NCBI GenBank assembly: GCA_024641465.1
Contig: JAHEDB010000140.1
Location: 1 to 6,350 of the forward strand
Source: Chromatiales bacterium
Lineage (GTDB): Bacteria; Pseudomonadota; Gammaproteobacteria; UBA6429; Thiohalophilaceae
DNA: 6,350 bases
Direction of reading: 5' to 3'
Shown: positions 5,595-6,350 of the stretch, one piece after another
Numbering within the stretch: position 1 is the stretch's first letter
Layout: the number at the start of each line of letters is the position of its first letter
Notes under the pieces: generated by a model
The model's input: the letters and a program-made list of their open reading frames with translations, nothing else
Databases searched by the model: none
What the model was told of the DNA's origin: nothing
Program-made: the position numbers and the translations under genes

Positions 5595-6350
5595 TCAAGG
5601 CTCTTTTAGCGTGCTTATCGGACGGTCCGGGTCGGTTATCCATTCGCTCCATGAACCCGGGTAAAGTAATGAACCTGATAAGCCAATGATTTCCATAGCC
5701 AAAATATTGTGGCAGGCTGTCACGCCCGAACCGCAACTGTGCACAATACTTTTTAGTGTGCGGTTTATAACAGTTTGTGAAAAAGTGGCTTGTAATTGCC
5801 GGGGCGTCAAAAATTTTCCGTCGGCGTCAAGATTTTTTTCAAACGGTAAATTCACCGAACCGGGGATATGCCCGGCGACTTTATCGAGTGGTTCCACCCG
5901 GCCCAGAAAGCGCGCCTCGTCGCGGGCATCGATCAACATGATTTCATTATTCGCCAGGCGTGTCTGCACTGCCTCCGTCGAGACCCACAGCGCATCGTTG
6001 ACCCTGGGGATAAATTCCGTTGGCTTAAACACAGGGATGGTCTGACTCAAGGGCCGGTTACCGGCAGACCAGGCCGCCAGGCCGCCGTTTAACACCGCCA
6101 CCCGCTGATGGCCCAGCCAGCGGCTCAGCCACCACAGCCGGCTGGCCAGGGCACCGTTCCGGCCATCATAGGCCACCAGTTGGGTATCCGGGCCAATGCC
6201 CCACTCGCCGAAGCGTTTCGCGAGCAAGACAGGATTGGGTAAGGGATGGCGGCCAGAGATGGGCGTAAGCGGACCTGACAGATCCTGCTCAAGGTCGGCG
6301 TACAGGGCATGGGGGAGATGGGCCTGCTGATAACTACGCCGCCCGGCCGC
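5595..6350 (-). CDS. sseA: 3-mercaptopyruvate sulfurtransferase, two-domain rhodanese (partial, N-terminus beyond window)
   Basis: The frame is open from the right edge to the TGA at 5595, giving 251 residues; family members have about 280, so roughly 25-30 N-terminal residues are missing. It transfers sulfur from 3-mercaptopyruvate to an acceptor such as cyanide or a thiol. The first, inactive rhodanese domain shows AHLPHALYADL near residues 10-20, LVAYDGRNGALASRLWW and VAVLNGGLAAW. The second has GHIPGSVNLPF and the active loop CGSGVTA, with the catalytic cysteine at codon 5735-5733. CG[ST]GVTA marks mercaptopyruvate sulfurtransferases, while thiosulfate types have CRxGxTA. The C-terminal LLYPGSWSEWITDPDRPI is typical. 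Codon 6227 is an internal TTG, not the start, because coding matches continue upstream of it. Genuine substrate preference is inferred from the loop only. Confidence 0.93.
   Translation of the reverse strand, partial: AAGRRSYQQAHLPHALYADLEQDLSGPLTPISGRHPLPNPVLLAKRFGEWGIGPDTQLVAYDGRNGALASRLWWLSRWLGHQRVAVLNGGLAAWSAGNRPLSQTIPVFKPTEFIPRVNDALWVSTEAVQTRLANNEIMLIDARDEARFLGRVEPLDKVAGHIPGSVNLPFEKNLDADGKFLTPRQLQATFSQTVINRTLKSIVHSCGSGVTACHNILAMEIIGLSGSLLYPGSWSEWITDPDRPISTLKEP

Noticed and set aside
6225..6227. TTG at 6227 as start of the sulfurtransferase
   Set aside because: The frame continues upstream to the window edge with rhodanese-like sequence (AHLPHALYADL), so the TTG is an internal leucine.
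1..6350. Mobile element, CRISPR, toxin-antitoxin or defence system
   Set aside because: No long direct or terminal inverted repeats, no spaced repeats, and every sizeable gene is a recognised housekeeping family. The MazG-like enzyme is of the stand-alone pyrophosphatase kind and has no mazEF partner beside it.

Overview
The window looks like an ordinary housekeeping stretch of a gammaproteobacterial chromosome. An Rsd/AlgQ-type anti-sigma-70 factor and a full-length Slt70-type soluble lytic transglycosylase sit beside a short-form IlvD, a MazG-like pyrophosphohydrolase and a SseA-type sulfurtransferase. Base composition is moderately GC-rich by eye and uniform across the genes. I see no mobile element, phage gene, tRNA, rRNA or CRISPR array. 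The mix points to a non-enteric gammaproteobacterium, but I cannot name a genus.

Left part (1-703): a MazG-like nucleotide pyrophosphohydrolase, cut by the window's left edge, and a 71-residue DUF6763-like protein both read leftward. A strong symmetrical terminator at 321-335 separates them. The DUF6763-like gene follows ilvD with a 128-bp gap that holds an extended -10 promoter candidate and a perfect 15-bp palindrome. No good terminator lies directly behind ilvD, so ilvD messages may run through this gene to the terminator.

Centre (704-4696): ilvD (branched-chain amino acid and CoA synthesis) reads leftward and slt (peptidoglycan turnover) reads rightward from a shared divergent region of about 310 bp. 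On the ilvD side, a 31-codon ORF with a clear Shine-Dalgarno sequence overlaps the ilvD start and is a candidate leader ORF. On the slt side, the likely promoter carries the same ten bases (TTGGTATAAC) as the candidate promoter in front of the DUF6763-like gene.

Right part (4697-6350): a possible 54-residue single-pass membrane protein follows slt. After a hairpin that suits leftward termination come rsd and, upstream of it on the same strand, a two-domain 3-mercaptopyruvate sulfurtransferase whose N-terminus is cut by the right edge.

Nothing here forms a recognisable new multi-gene system. The parts most worth a second look are small: the ORF overlapping ilvD, the small membrane protein, the palindromes placed at promoters and the repeated extended -10 element.
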